Of a stretch of DNA of 14,363 nt, positions 1 to 8,166 are shown in pieces; position 1 is the first letter of the stretch; the number at the start of each line of letters is the position of its first letter. Origin of the DNA: Reyranella sp. (GTDB lineage: Bacteria; Pseudomonadota; Alphaproteobacteria; Reyranellales; Reyranellaceae); NCBI GenBank assembly GCA_016780605.1, contig JADHLS010000040.1, positions 1-14,363 on the forward strand, in the 5' to 3' direction. The translations under genes and the position numbers were made by a program. The notes below the pieces were generated by a model, which worked only from the letters and a program-made list of their open reading frames with translations, made no database searches and had not been told where the DNA came from.

Positions 1-2074
1 ACGGATAGCCGTGGAAGGCGAAGATGATCGGCTTGTCCGTGGTGAACAGGGCGTCGAAGTCGGCGTCGTTCAGCCCGTGGGGGTGCTCGCTCGGCGTCTG
101 CAGCGTCATCAGGTTCACGACGTTGACGACGCGCACTTTCACCTCGGGCGCATGCTCGCGAATGAGCTCGACCGCCGCCAGCGTCTCCAGCGTCGGCACG
201 TCTCCGCAGCAGGCCATCACGACGTCGGGCTCACCGCCGCGGTCGTTGCTGGCCCACTCCCAGATGCCGAGACCGGCCTGGCAGTGGCTGATTGCCTGAT
301 CCATGGTCAACCATTGCGGCGCCGGCTGCTTGCCGGCGACGACGACGTTGACGTAATTGCGGCTGCGCAGGCAATGGTCGGTGACCGACAGCAGGCAGTT
401 GGCGTCGGGCGGCAGATAGACTCGCACGACCTCGGCCTTCTTGTTCACGACGTGGTCGATGAAGCCCGGATCCTGGTGGCTGAAGCCGTTATGGTCCTGG
501 CGCCAGACATGGCTCGACAGCAGATAGTTCAGCGATGCGATCGGCCGTCGCCACTCGATGTGATTGCATACCTTCAGCCATTTGGCGTGCTGGTTGAACA
601 TCGAATCGACGATGTGAACGAACGCCTCGTAGCACGAGAAGAAGCCGTGCCGGCCCGTCAGCAGGTAGCCCTCCAGCCAGCCCTGGCATTGATGCTCGCT
701 CAGCACTTCCATGACCCGGCCGTCGGGCGCGAGGTGGTCGTCCCACGGCTTGATCTCGGCGGCCCAGGCGCGGTTGGTGACGTCGAGGACGTCCTGCCAG
801 CGATTGGAGTTGTTCTCATCGGGACTGAAGAGCCTGAAATTGCGCTGGTCGCCGTTGAGTTTCATCACATCGCGCAGAAAGCCGCCCATGACCCGCGTTG
901 CCTCGGCGTTGACCGAGCCCGGCTGTGGCACCTTGACCGCATAGTCGCTGAAATCGGGCAACCGAAGGTCGCGTAGCAAGGTGCCGCCGTTGGTGCGGGG
1001 ATTGGCGCTCATGCGACGAGCGCCCTTGGGAGAAAGATCGGCGATCTCGCGGCGCAGGCGGCCGCCATCGTCGAAGAGCTCCGCCGGCCGATAGCTTTGC
1101 ATCCACTGCTCGAGAATGCGCACGTGTTCGGGATTGGTGTGCATCTCCCCCATCGGCACCTGATGCGCGCGCCAGTAGCCTTCGGTCCGCTTGCCGTCGA
1201 TCTCCTTCGGACAGGTCCAACCCTTCGGTGTCCGCAGCACGATCATCGGCCAGCGCGGACGCACGCCGGAGCCATGCTGCCCCTTTGCCTTGATGTCGCG
1301 GATTTCGCTGATGACCGTGTCGAGAGTGGCGGCCATGAGCTGATGCATCTTTTCCGGGTCGTCTCCCTCCACGAAATGCGGCCTGTAGCCGTAGCCACGG
1401 AAGAGCTGCTCCAGCTCCTCGTGGCTGATGCGCGCCAGGATCGTCGGGCTGGCGATCTTGTAGCCGTTGAGATGAAGGATCGGCAGGACGGCGCCGTCCG
1501 TCGCCGCATTCAGGAACTTGTTCGAATGCCAGCTCGTCGCCATCGGCCCGGTCTCGGCCTCGCCGTCACCGACGACGCAGGCGACGATCAGATCGGGATT
1601 GTCGAAGGCGGCTCCATAGGCGTGCGACAACGCATAGCCCAGTTCGCCGCCCTCGTGGATCGAGCCCGGCGTCTCCGGCGCAACGTGGCTGGGTATGCCG
1701 CCGGGAAACGAGAACTGGGTGAACAGGCGCTTCATTCCCGCCTCGTCGGCGGAGACGTTGGGATAGACCTCGCTGTAAGTTCCTTCGAGATAGGCGTTCG
1801 CCACCATGGCCGGACCGCCGTGGCCCGGACCCGCGACGTAGATCATGTCGAGATCGTACTTCGTGATGATGCGGTTGAGGTGGACGTAGACGAAGTTCAG
1901 GCCGGGCGTCGTGCCCCAATGGCCGAGCAGCCGGGGCTTGATGTGGTCCTTGGACAGCGGCCGCTTCAGCAACGGGTTGTCGTAGAGGTAGATCTGACCG
2001 ACCGACAGATAGTTGGCCGCGCGCCAGTAGGCGTCGATCAACGCTCGTTCCTTGTCCGACAAGGCGTCCGCCAT
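1..2074 (-). CDS. xfp: Phosphoketolase, 3' end cut by the window edge
   Basis: Thiamine-diphosphate enzyme that splits xylulose 5-phosphate (and in some members fructose 6-phosphate) with phosphate into acetyl phosphate and a shorter aldose phosphate; cytosolic. The frame stays open from the ATG at 2074 to the window edge. Visible family motifs are [11 protein letters not shown] (residues 51-61), [20 protein letters not shown] (79-98), [20 protein letters not shown] (122-141) and the ThDP/Mg motif GDGEAETGP (169-177). The last residues in the window read [11 protein letters not shown], typical of the C-terminal third. About 691 codons are present; the family is usually near 790-800, so roughly 100 are missing. 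AGGAGG five bases before the ATG fixes the start. It lies 88 bp downstream of a same-strand VOC gene. Whether it prefers xylulose 5-phosphate only or both substrates cannot be told here. Confidence 0.96.
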   Translation of the reverse strand, partial: MADALSDKERALIDAYWRAANYLSVGQIYLYDNPLLKRPLSKDHIKPRLLGHWGTTPGLNFVYVHLNRIITKYDLDMIYVAGPGHGGPAMVANAYLEGTYSEVYPNVSADEAGMKRLFTQFSFPGGIPSHVAPETPGSIHEGGELGYALSHAYGAAFDNPDLIVACVVGDGEAETGPMATSWHSNKFLNAATDGAVLPILHLNGYKIASPTILARISHEELEQLFRGYGYRPHFVEGDDPEKMHQLMAATLDTVISEIRDIKAKGQHGSGVRPRWPMIVLRTPKGWTCPKEIDGKRTEGYWRAHQVPMGEMHTNPEHVRILEQWMQSYRPAELFDDGGRLRREIADLSPKGARRMSANPRTNGGTLLRDLRLPDFSDYAVKVPQPGSVNAEATRVMGGFLRDVMKLNGDQRNFRLFSPDENNSNRWQDVLDVTNRAWAAEIKPWDDHLAPDGRVMEVLSEHQCQGWLEGYLLTGRHGFFSCYEAFVHIVDSMFNQHAKWLKVCNHIEWRRPIASLNYLLSSHVWRQDHNGFSHQDPGFIDHVVNKKAEVVRVYLPPDANCLLSVTDHCLRSRNYVNVVVAGKQPAPQWLTMDQAISHCQAGLGIWEWASNDRGGEPDVVMACCGDVPTLETLAAVELIREHAPEVKVRVVNVVNLMTLQTPSEHPHGLNDADFDALFTTDKPIIFAFHGYP

Positions 2075-2131
2075 GCTTGCCTCCTGCGGTCCCGAGCGAC
2101 ATTAGGCGAAGCGGTCGGCAAGTCGAGAGAT

Positions 2132-2152
2132 GGCCTGCGGATGTCACAGGCC
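2132..2152 (-). other. Small inverted repeat in the VOC-phosphoketolase gap
   Basis: GGCCTG and CAGGCC form a perfect 6-bp stem around a 9-base loop in the 88-bp space between the VOC stop and the phosphoketolase start. No U-run follows on the minus strand, so it is not a convincing intrinsic terminator. It may be a weak attenuator or mRNA-processing hairpin, or chance in GC-rich DNA. Confidence 0.25.
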
Positions 2153-2162
2153 GGTAACGCGT

Positions 2163-2666
2163 TCAGAATCTCGGCGTCGGATCCTGGTTCCAGTCGGGAT
2201 CGCTCGACGGGCTGAGCGGCTTGTCACCGACCAGCAGGCCCTTGCCGGGGATGAAGTTCACTTCCAGGCGGATGCCGTCGGGGTCCTCGAACACGATGTA
2301 GTAGTAGCCGGGCGCCCAATCACCGAGCATCGGGCCGCGGTCGATATGGGCCCCCATCTCGCGCAGCTTGGCGGCGACGCGATCGACATCCTCGCGCGTA
2401 CGCGCGCGGATACAGAAATGATGCAGCCCGATGCGGTTGGCGACGAAGCGCTCGCCCTCGTGCTCGGGGGCACAGCGCTGGATGCCGACCGCGGTGCGGC
2501 CGCCGACGTGATAGAGGAAGTTGTTGCCGTCATAGACCTTGGTGAGGCCGAGAAACGGCAGCAGCTCGCTGTAGAAGGCGTGCGCCTTGTCCCACTGGCT
2601 GACCGTCAGGATGACGTGCGCCATGCCGTTGATTTCGATCGTGTCGTCCTCTGTCGCGTTCGCCAT
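2163..2666 (-). CDS. VOC (glyoxalase/dioxygenase fold) family protein
   Basis: A 167-residue single-unit member of the vicinal-oxygen-chelate superfamily, which covers metal-dependent glyoxalases, epimerases, extradiol dioxygenases and fosfomycin-type resistance enzymes. Two beta-alpha-beta-beta-beta halves are recognisable: the first starts at GMAHVILTV (14-22), the second at GLHHFCIRA (80-88). Probable metal ligands are H17, H82 or H83 and E135 in the EDPDGIRLEVNF segment (127-138). The final 25 residues are proline/aspartate-rich and look disordered. GGAGG five bases before the ATG supports the start. It precedes the phosphoketolase gene on the same strand and is divergent from the MDR oxidoreductase gene across 103 bp. 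Substrate unknown; the family is recognised with confidence, the reaction is not. Confidence 0.88.
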   Translation of the reverse strand: MANATEDDTIEINGMAHVILTVSQWDKAHAFYSELLPFLGLTKVYDGNNFLYHVGGRTAVGIQRCAPEHEGERFVANRIGLHHFCIRARTREDVDRVAAKLREMGAHIDRGPMLGDWAPGYYYIVFEDPDGIRLEVNFIPGKGLLVGDKPLSPSSDPDWNQDPTPRF

Positions 2667-2769
2667 CCGAACCTCCGCCGCCCAACCTCGGCTGCTGGTC
2701 GAGAATAGCGTCCCGGCTCGCCGGATGTGCTAACAAAGGATTCATGCACCGATTAGCGGGAGGACGACG

Positions 2770-3900
2770 ATGAGCACAACCACGGGACTGCAACTGCGCT
2801 CGCGCATCAGCAAGGGCGGTGAGCTCGAACTGTCGCTCGCCGAGGTCACCACACCGGAGCCGGGGCCCGACCAGGTCGTGATCAAGGTCGAGGCGACGCC
2901 GATCAATCCGTCCGATCTCGGCCTGCTGCTGGGACCGGCCGACATGAGCACCGCCAAGGCCTCGGGCAGCGGCGCGGGCGTCAAGATCACGGCGAAGGTG
3001 CCCGAGCAGGCCCTGCCCTTCATCACCGCGCGCCTCGACCAGGCGATGCCGGTCGGCAACGAGGCGGCCGGCACCGTGATCAAGGCGGGCTCCTCCGAGG
3101 CGGCGCAAGCCCTGCTCGGCAAGACGGTGTCGGCGGTCGGCGGCGCGATGTACGCGCAGTACCGGCTGCTCAAGGCGACCGACTGCCAGCCCCTGCCCGT
3201 CGGCACCACGGCGGCCGAAGGCGCCTCGTGGTTCGTCAATCCGCTGACCGCGCTCGGGATGACCGAGACGATGAAGGCCGAAGGCCACAAGGCGCTGGTC
3301 CACACGGCGGCCGCCTCCAACCTCGGCCAGATGCTGAACAAGATCTGCCTCGAGGACGGCATCGGCCTGGTAAACGTCGTGCGCAGCGCCGAGCAGGCGA
3401 AGATCCTGAAGGACATCGGCGCCAAGCACGTTGTCGATTCGACCTCGCCCAAGTTCATGGACGAGCTCACCCAGGCGCTGGTCGAGACCGGCGCCACCAT
3501 CGCCTTCGACGCGATCGGCGGCGGCAGGCTTGCCAGCCAGATCCTGACCTGCATGGAGATCGCGCTGAACAAGACCGCGAAGGAATACAGCCGCTACGGC
3601 TCGACGACGCACAAGCAGGTCTACATCTACGGCAGCCTCAACACCGGCCCGGTCGAGCTGGTGCGCAACTACGGCATGGCGTGGGGCGTCGGCGGCTGGC
3701 TACTGACGCCGTTCCTGCAGAAGATCGGGCGCCCGGGCCAGACCCGCCTGCGCGAGCGCGTGGTCAACAACCTCAAGACGACCTTCGCCAGCCACTACAC
3801 AAAGGTGGTGTCCCTGCCCGAGGCCCTCGACCTCAAGAACATCGCGATTTATGGCAAGCGTGCGACCGGCGAGAAGTTCTTGATCAATCCGAACAAGTAG
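2770..3900 (+). CDS. MDR-superfamily NAD(P)-dependent oxidoreductase (quinone-oxidoreductase-like)
   Basis: A 376-residue member of the medium-chain dehydrogenase/reductase superfamily. A GroES-like N-terminal domain (about 30-150) contains NPSDL (46-50) and GNEAAGTVIKAG (97-108). A Rossmann nucleotide-binding domain (about 165-310) carries ALVHTAAASNLGQM (175-188), then VNVVRS (201-206) and AKHVVDS (218-224). The structural-zinc cysteine cluster and the catalytic cysteine of zinc alcohol dehydrogenases are not visible, so it is more likely a zinc-free quinone reductase or enoyl reductase type. About 35 residues (60-95) form an insertion in the N-terminal domain compared with short quinone oxidoreductases. 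GGGAGGA lies about seven bases before the ATG. It stands alone on the plus strand, divergent from the VOC gene; electron acceptor unknown. Confidence 0.88.
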   Translation: MSTTTGLQLRSRISKGGELELSLAEVTTPEPGPDQVVIKVEATPINPSDLGLLLGPADMSTAKASGSGAGVKITAKVPEQALPFITARLDQAMPVGNEAAGTVIKAGSSEAAQALLGKTVSAVGGAMYAQYRLLKATDCQPLPVGTTAAEGASWFVNPLTALGMTETMKAEGHKALVHTAAASNLGQMLNKICLEDGIGLVNVVRSAEQAKILKDIGAKHVVDSTSPKFMDELTQALVETGATIAFDAIGGGRLASQILTCMEIALNKTAKEYSRYGSTTHKQVYIYGSLNTGPVELVRNYGMAWGVGGWLLTPFLQKIGRPGQTRLRERVVNNLKTTFASHYTKVVSLPEALDLKNIAIYGKRATGEKFLINPNK

Positions 3901-3927
3901 TCGAGTGCCGGCGGATGGTTCAGGACA

Positions 3928-3947
3928 GTGTGGCAGCTCGGCCACAC
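3928..3947 (+). terminator. Hairpin after the MDR oxidoreductase gene
   Basis: GTGTGGC and GCCACAC form a perfect 7-bp stem with a 6-base loop, 27 bp after the oxidoreductase stop codon. There is no T-run after it, so it is a weak intrinsic terminator candidate or a 3'-end stabilising hairpin. Its position between two plus-strand genes fits an end-of-transcript role. Confidence 0.35.
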
Positions 3948-4040
3948 CTCGATGCGTCGGCGCCGGACGCGATGTAAGGCGCGCGGAACCACAACCTCCG
4001 TTGACCGTTGTACGGCGCAACGAGTCACGAGGAGGCATTC

Positions 4041-4259
4041 ATGTCGCGCGTTGTTTCTCTTGTCGTTCTTGCCGCACTGGCGATCGCCACGGCGGCCTGC
4101 GGTGAGAGGCCGGTCGATCGCGCGCTGACCGGCGGCGCCATCGGCGCCGGCGGCGGCGCCCTGGTCGGCGCGGCCGCCGGCAATCCGGTGGCCGGCGCCG
4201 TTGTCGGCGGCCTGGGTGGTGCCGCCATCGGCGCCGCTACCGCTCCGCGTCAGTACTAA
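4041..4259 (+). CDS. Small glycine-zipper lipoprotein-like protein
   Basis: A 72-residue protein with a hydrophobic N-terminal signal (residues 4-19) ending in ATAAC, so Cys20 could be lipidated; the -3 position is Thr, so the lipobox is non-canonical. The rest is a run of GxxxG-type small-residue repeats (GGAIGAGGGALVG at 31-43, GAVVGGLGGAAIGA at 52-65), the signature of glycine-zipper envelope proteins such as the YMGG/OmpA-linked lipoproteins, ending in TAPRQY. AGGAGG seven bases before the ATG at 4041 decides the start; an in-frame upstream ATG at 4008 lacks such a site. It probably associates with the cell envelope. It converges with the minus-strand monooxygenase gene, 30 bp away. Confidence 0.75.
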   Translation: MSRVVSLVVLAALAIATAACGERPVDRALTGGAIGAGGGALVGAAAGNPVAGAVVGGLGGAAIGAATAPRQY

Positions 4260-4287
4260 CACCAAGTCACCGGCCCTAAGTCGTTGG

Positions 4288-4357
4288 CCTCAGGCGATCG
4301 CCGCCGCATCGTGCATGTAAAGCCAGCCGATGTTGGCGATCGAGCGATCGCCTGAGG
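4288..4357. repeat. 14-bp inverted repeat spanning the stop of the last FAD monooxygenase gene
   Basis: CCTCAGGCGATCGC (4288-4301) is repeated perfectly in inverted orientation at 4344-4357, with a 42-base loop. It lies over the last codons and the TGA of the FAD monooxygenase gene, and includes the palindrome GCGATCGC in each arm. On the mRNA it would form a strong stem at the 3' end of a long minus-strand transcription unit, facing the converging lipoprotein gene. No U-run follows. Confidence 0.6.
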
Positions 4358-5471
4358 ATGCCATCGCCTTGTCGCGCTCCTGCTGCTGAGCCCCATCGTG
4401 CAGATGGAAGCGCGTTCGGTTGGCGGCGCTGGCTTCCTGCAGGCGCGTCGCCCGCGGCTTGCGGATCTCCTCATAGCGTTTGAGGACGCCCGGCACGTCG
4501 CCGGGCGTCGCCTTGAGAAGCGCGGCGAGCGTGGCGCCATCCTCGATCGACTGCGCAGCACCCTGGGCCATGAACGGCAGCATCGGATGGCAGGCGTCAC
4601 CCAGCAGCGCGACAGGCCCGTCGCTCCAGCGTGGCAGTGGCAGGCGATCGTGCAGCGCCCAGACGAAGGTCTCGGGAAAGGCTGCGATCAGGCCGCGCAC
4701 CGTCGGATGCCAGCCTTCGTAGCGCTTCAAGGCGTCGGCGACCTCGCCCCGCGTCGTCCAGGATTCCTGCGTCCAGCTCCCGTGCTCGGTGACGCAGACC
4801 ACGTTCATGAAGCGGCCCGAGGCGACCCAGTAGTGCACGACATGGCCATCCGGCCCCAGCCAGTTGTGCGAGGCGACCTCGATGTCGAGATGGCGAACGC
4901 GGTCCGCCGGCACCAGGCCGCGCCAGGCGGTGCAGCCGGTGAAGCGCGGCTTCTCGGCGCCGAACAGCAGGTGACGCACCCGGCTGTGGATGCCGTCGGC
5001 GCCGACCACGAGATCGGCTTCGCTGGTCGCACCATTCTCGAAGCGCGCGAGCACGCGCCCGCCCTTTTGCTCGAGATCGACGAGCCTATGGCCGACATGC
5101 AGGCGCTCGGCCGGCACGGCGGCCCCTAACAGGTCAGCAAGATCGCCGCGGTGGAAATGATAGTACGGCGCGCCGAAGGCCTGCTCGACTTCCGCTCCGA
5201 CGGGTGCGCGTTGCAGGGTGCGCCCGTCCTGCCAACGCCGCTGATGCACGGCCAGCGGACGCACGCCGACACGGTCCATCGCCGGTTTCAGGCCCAGCCT
5301 GATCAAGAGGCGTGAGGCATTGGGACTGATCTGGATGCCGGCGCCGATCTCGCCGATGCGCGGCGCCTGCTCGTAGACCTGGACGTCGAAGCCCGCCCTC
5401 AGGAGATGCAGCGCGGCCGACAAGCCACCAATGCCGCCCCCGACGACGACGACGCGCAAAGCAGATGACAT
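4290..5471 (-). CDS. FAD-dependent monooxygenase, salicylate-hydroxylase-like (group A)
   Basis: A 393-residue class A flavoprotein hydroxylase, which inserts one oxygen atom into an aromatic substrate using NAD(P)H and O2. Diagnostic motifs are present in order: the FAD dinucleotide fold VVVVGGGIGGLSAA (7-20) with the ribose-binding acid E34, the DG motif VVGADGIHSRVR (155-166), and the GD motif ALLGDACHPMLPFMAQGAAQ (288-307). The length and the CHPMLPFMAQGA segment resemble salicylate 1-hydroxylase and 3-hydroxybenzoate 6-hydroxylase relatives. It begins only 3 nt after the glucokinase stop codon (TAA TCC ATG), so translation is probably coupled; only a weak AGGG precedes it. The true substrate cannot be read from the sequence. 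Its last codons lie inside an inverted repeat. Confidence 0.9.
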   Translation of the reverse strand: MSSALRVVVVGGGIGGLSAALHLLRAGFDVQVYEQAPRIGEIGAGIQISPNASRLLIRLGLKPAMDRVGVRPLAVHQRRWQDGRTLQRAPVGAEVEQAFGAPYYHFHRGDLADLLGAAVPAERLHVGHRLVDLEQKGGRVLARFENGATSEADLVVGADGIHSRVRHLLFGAEKPRFTGCTAWRGLVPADRVRHLDIEVASHNWLGPDGHVVHYWVASGRFMNVVCVTEHGSWTQESWTTRGEVADALKRYEGWHPTVRGLIAAFPETFVWALHDRLPLPRWSDGPVALLGDACHPMLPFMAQGAAQSIEDGATLAALLKATPGDVPGVLKRYEEIRKPRATRLQEASAANRTRFHLHDGAQQQERDKAMASSGDRSIANIGWLYMHDAAAIA

Positions 5472-5474
5472 GGA

Positions 5475-6467
5475 TTACCCTATCGCATCGAGTGAACGTG
5501 CTCGGACCTCGGCCAGATGGGCGAGGCCGAGGAAGGCCGGCATCGGATGCACGATCACGGCGGTCGGGATGCGCGTGAGATAGCTCGACAGGCGGCCCTT
5601 GGCCTCGAACCGCTCGCGAAAGGCCGAGCTGCGCAAGAAGTCGATGAAGCGGGGCGCGATGCCGCCACCGATGAACACGCCACCGCGCGCCCCCAGCGTC
5701 AGGGCGACATTGCCGGCGACACTGCCGAGGAAGGCGCAGAACAGCTCCAGGGTCTCGCGGCTGACATTGCAATCGCCGGCGAGCGCGTGGGCCACGATCT
5801 CGCCGCTGTCGCGCTCCGGCACGGCCTTGCCGTCGACCCGGGCGATGGCGTGGTAGAGCTGGATCAGTCCCGAGCCTGACAGCACGCGCTCGACGGAGAC
5901 ATGATGGAACTGCTGGCGCAGGGCGAGGATGATCGCGTCCTCGCGCCGATTCTCGCTCGAGAGCGTGGCGTGGCCGCCTTCGGTGACGAGGACGGCCTCG
6001 GCGTCACCGGCGAAGATCATGGCCGCGAGGCCAAAGCCGGTGCCCGGTCCCAGCACGGCCATCGTATCGCGCTCAGCGCCGTGCTCGCCCGCCTGCGGAG
6101 CGCCCAGCATCGCGATGCCCTCGGACGGCAAGGCCGGCAGGCACCAGGCGAGGGCTTCGAAATCGTTCAGCACCTGCACATCGGTCATCGCCAGGCCTCG
6201 GGCGATGCGCTGAGAGTCGACGATCCAGGCCGCATTGGTAAGGGCGACCCTGCCGTGCTCGACCGGACCTGCCGCCGCAATAAGCGCCTGCTTCGGGGCA
6301 TGGCCGGCGCCAGGTCCCGAAAGAAAGTCGCGCGCCGCCTCGATCGGCGAGGCGTAGTCGGCGACGGCATAGGTTTCCGACACCGTGACGTCGCCGCCTT
6401 CGAGGAGTGCGAAGCGGGCGTTGGTGGCGCCGATGTCGGCGATCAGGGCGGACGCTGATGAAGGCAT
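5475..6467 (-). CDS. glk: Glucokinase (Glk family)
   Basis: ATP-dependent phosphorylation of glucose to glucose 6-phosphate, in the cytosol. The 330-residue protein shows the hexokinase-fold motifs of the bacterial Glk family: phosphate-1 LIADIGATNARFAL (8-21), catalytic VLNDFEALAW (99-108, with D102), GPGTGFGLA (140-148), TEGGHA (162-167, glucose-contacting E163 and H166), LSGSGL (196-201) and GGVFIGGGIAPRF near 285. The length matches the E. coli type, not the ROK type. The Shine-Dalgarno site is poor (GAGG about 13 bases up). It sits 35 bp after one FAD monooxygenase gene and 3 bp before another, an unusual setting, since glk more often neighbours edd/zwf or sugar transport genes. Function is secure; the operon partnership is unexplained. 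Confidence 0.95.
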   Translation of the reverse strand: MPSSASALIADIGATNARFALLEGGDVTVSETYAVADYASPIEAARDFLSGPGAGHAPKQALIAAAGPVEHGRVALTNAAWIVDSQRIARGLAMTDVQVLNDFEALAWCLPALPSEGIAMLGAPQAGEHGAERDTMAVLGPGTGFGLAAMIFAGDAEAVLVTEGGHATLSSENRREDAIILALRQQFHHVSVERVLSGSGLIQLYHAIARVDGKAVPERDSGEIVAHALAGDCNVSRETLELFCAFLGSVAGNVALTLGARGGVFIGGGIAPRFIDFLRSSAFRERFEAKGRLSSYLTRIPTAVIVHPMPAFLGLAHLAEVRARSLDAIG

Positions 6468-6502
6468 GGGGGAAGCAACGCCTCACGAGCCGCGCGGCTG
6501 CA

Positions 6503-8068
6503 TCAAACCAGGATCTGCCGCCAGACCGCGCGGCCGTCGGCACAGGCATTGCCGCGCCAGGCGACGTGCGTATCGGGCCGCACCAGCACCAGCTTGGCCT
6601 CGTAGATCGGCGCTACCGGATCGTCGATCATCACGATATCGAGCGGCGCCCGCGCGGCATCGATCAGGGGCGACGGATCGGCGTTGCCGAAGACGAGGAG
6701 TGTAAACCACGGACCGAGCCGATCGTAGAGGGCGCTGCCGTCGCGCAGGAAGGTGCTGGGCAATCGGGCGCCGGGCGCCGTGGTCGGCTCATACCGCAGG
6801 GGATCGGGCTCGACGCCATCGTAGCGATAGCCGAACTCGATGCCCCAGCTCTCATTCTCGGCATTGCCCAGTACGGCGATCTCGCGCGCGAGCCGCTCGG
6901 GATCGGCGATGCGCTCGTAGAGCTCGCCGATCTTGATGCGCACGCCGGTGTGGCGTTCCGAGGCGAGGCGATTGCGATAGCCGACCGGCCGGCGCTCCGC
7001 TTCGTAGGAGGCGAGCAGGCCCGCGCCGGCACCGCTCTTGAGGGTCGCGGCAAGCTTCCAGCCGAGATCGACGGCATCGCCGATGCCTGTGTTCATGCCG
7101 TAGCCGCCGGTCGGGATGTACTGATGGGCGGCGTCGCCCGCCAGGAAGACACGGCCGCTCTGGTAGCGCTCGGCCAGCAACAGGTGCGTGAACCAGGGGT
7201 TGGCGACCAGTATCTGGCGCTCGAACGGTCGCCCGACCCAGGCCTCGAGCACGGCCTCGGCGTCGAGGTTCGGCACGTCGACCGCGGGCGGCGGCCGTGT
7301 CTGCAAGGTCCAGGTGTCCTTGTCGTCCTGGGCGATCAGGGTGCCGCGCGCGGTCTGGTAGTGCCAGGCGATGCCGAAAGCCTGCAGGACATCACGCGCC
7401 TCGGAGCGGAAATGGATCATGTAGCGATGCGCCACGGCGGCCTTGCCGTCGAGCCCGATACCGAGCTTCTCGCGCACGATGCTGGAGCCGCCGTCGCAGC
7501 CCGCGAGGAAGTCGCAGCGCACTTGTTCGGTGCTGCCGGTCTCGACGGTGCGCAGCGTCGCCGTCACGCCCTCGGCATCCTGCTCGAAATCCTCGAAGGC
7601 CACGCCCCAGCGTGCGTCGACCAGCGGATCGTGGTCGATCGCGGCCTTGAGCACCGGCTCGATCATGACCTGGCTGACCCGCATCGCCGGCTCGCGCGGC
7701 TGGGTGCCGTCGTTCCTGGCTAAAATCTCGGCGCGTTTCTCCACGACACTGGGATAGCGGAAGCGGTGCAGCTCGCGCCCGCCCTTCTCCCTCGTGAGCG
7801 AGGTGATCCAGGAGACGTCGAAGTTGTTCTCCTCCGGTACGGCGACGACGCGCAGCTTGCCGGCGAGACCGAGCCGCCGGAACAGTTCCATCGAGCGGCC
7901 GTTGGTGATGTCCATCTTGGGATGCCGCGTGGTCGAGGCGTTGCGCTCGACCATCAGGCAGCGGATGCCGAACGAGGCCAGCGTGCGGGCCAACGTCATG
8001 CCGACCGGCCCGCCGCCGGCGATCAGGACGGGAATCTTGCCGGACCGCGGGCCTCCAGGCCCGCTCAT
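6503..8068 (-). CDS. FAD-dependent monooxygenase, PheA/TfdB type, with element-derived N-terminus
   Basis: A 521-residue flavoprotein monooxygenase with the phenol-hydroxylase layout: FAD fold VLIAGGGPVGMTLA (14-27) with E41, DG motif FLAGCDGGSSIVR (187-199), GD motif VFLAGDAAHQYIPTGGYGMN (307-326), and a C-terminal thioredoxin-like domain (about 430-521) ending with LVRPDTHVAWRG. It should hydroxylate an aromatic or polycyclic ring using NAD(P)H and O2. The first eleven residues, MSGPGGPRSGK, are encoded within the 34-bp terminal repeat of a 166-bp palindromic element; the conserved fold begins right after it. The GAGGAAGG before the ATG also lies in the element. In relatives the FAD strand usually starts within 5-10 residues of the start codon, so this extension is probably recent. 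The gene follows the luciferase-like gene by 133 bp. Confidence 0.9.
   Translation of the reverse strand: MSGPGGPRSGKIPVLIAGGGPVGMTLARTLASFGIRCLMVERNASTTRHPKMDITNGRSMELFRRLGLAGKLRVVAVPEENNFDVSWITSLTREKGGRELHRFRYPSVVEKRAEILARNDGTQPREPAMRVSQVMIEPVLKAAIDHDPLVDARWGVAFEDFEQDAEGVTATLRTVETGSTEQVRCDFLAGCDGGSSIVREKLGIGLDGKAAVAHRYMIHFRSEARDVLQAFGIAWHYQTARGTLIAQDDKDTWTLQTRPPPAVDVPNLDAEAVLEAWVGRPFERQILVANPWFTHLLLAERYQSGRVFLAGDAAHQYIPTGGYGMNTGIGDAVDLGWKLAATLKSGAGAGLLASYEAERRPVGYRNRLASERHTGVRIKIGELYERIADPERLAREIAVLGNAENESWGIEFGYRYDGVEPDPLRYEPTTAPGARLPSTFLRDGSALYDRLGPWFTLLVFGNADPSPLIDAARAPLDIVMIDDPVAPIYEAKLVLVRPDTHVAWRGNACADGRAVWRQILV
8035..8068 (-). repeat. Terminal inverted repeat, copy within the FAD monooxygenase start
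   Basis: On the minus strand it reads ATGA, a 7-bp stem with TGGA loop (GCGGGCC/GGCCCGC), GGTCCGG, CAAGA. Its first three bases are the start codon of the FAD monooxygenase. It is identical over 34 bp to the inverted copy at 8167-8200. Confidence 0.85.
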
Positions 8069-8130
8069 CGCCTTCCTCTTCCGAACAGCGCGTCGCGGGC
8101 CGCGGTAAACCTCGACCTACCCGCGTGCTC

Positions 8131-8164
8131 ATGAGGCGCGCGAGGACGCGCGCGGTCCGGAAGA
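8131..8164 (+). repeat. Diverged internal copy of the small hairpin unit
   Basis: It reads ATGAG, then GCGCGCG (8136-8142), loop AGGA (8143-8146), CGCGCGC (8147-8153), then GGTCCGG (8154-8160) and AAGA. The flanks match the unit at 8167-8200, which lies directly behind it in the same orientation, but the stem bases differ while pairing is kept, so structure is more conserved than sequence. Confidence 0.6.
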
Positions 8165-8166
8165 AC

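Noticed and set aside
1097..2215. A 372-codon open frame on the plus strand opposite the phosphoketolase gene
   Set aside because: It is antisense to a well-conserved enzyme, has no ribosome site and its product is Arg/Val/Asp-rich without any domain, the usual shadow in GC-rich DNA.
2667..2769. Divergent promoters between the VOC and MDR oxidoreductase genes
   Set aside because: Candidate hexamers (TTGTTA and TATTCT on the minus strand) are 23 bp apart; only a short CCGGCTCGCCGG palindrome stands out, which is common in GC-rich DNA.
4001..4029. TTGACC as a -35 box for the small lipoprotein gene
   Set aside because: No acceptable -10 hexamer lies 16-18 bp downstream, and the spacing to the ATG would leave almost no leader.
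6407..7723. A 438-codon open frame on the plus strand opposite the PheA/TfdB-type monooxygenase
   Set aside because: Antisense shadow of a clear enzyme gene; no recognisable motif or ribosome site.
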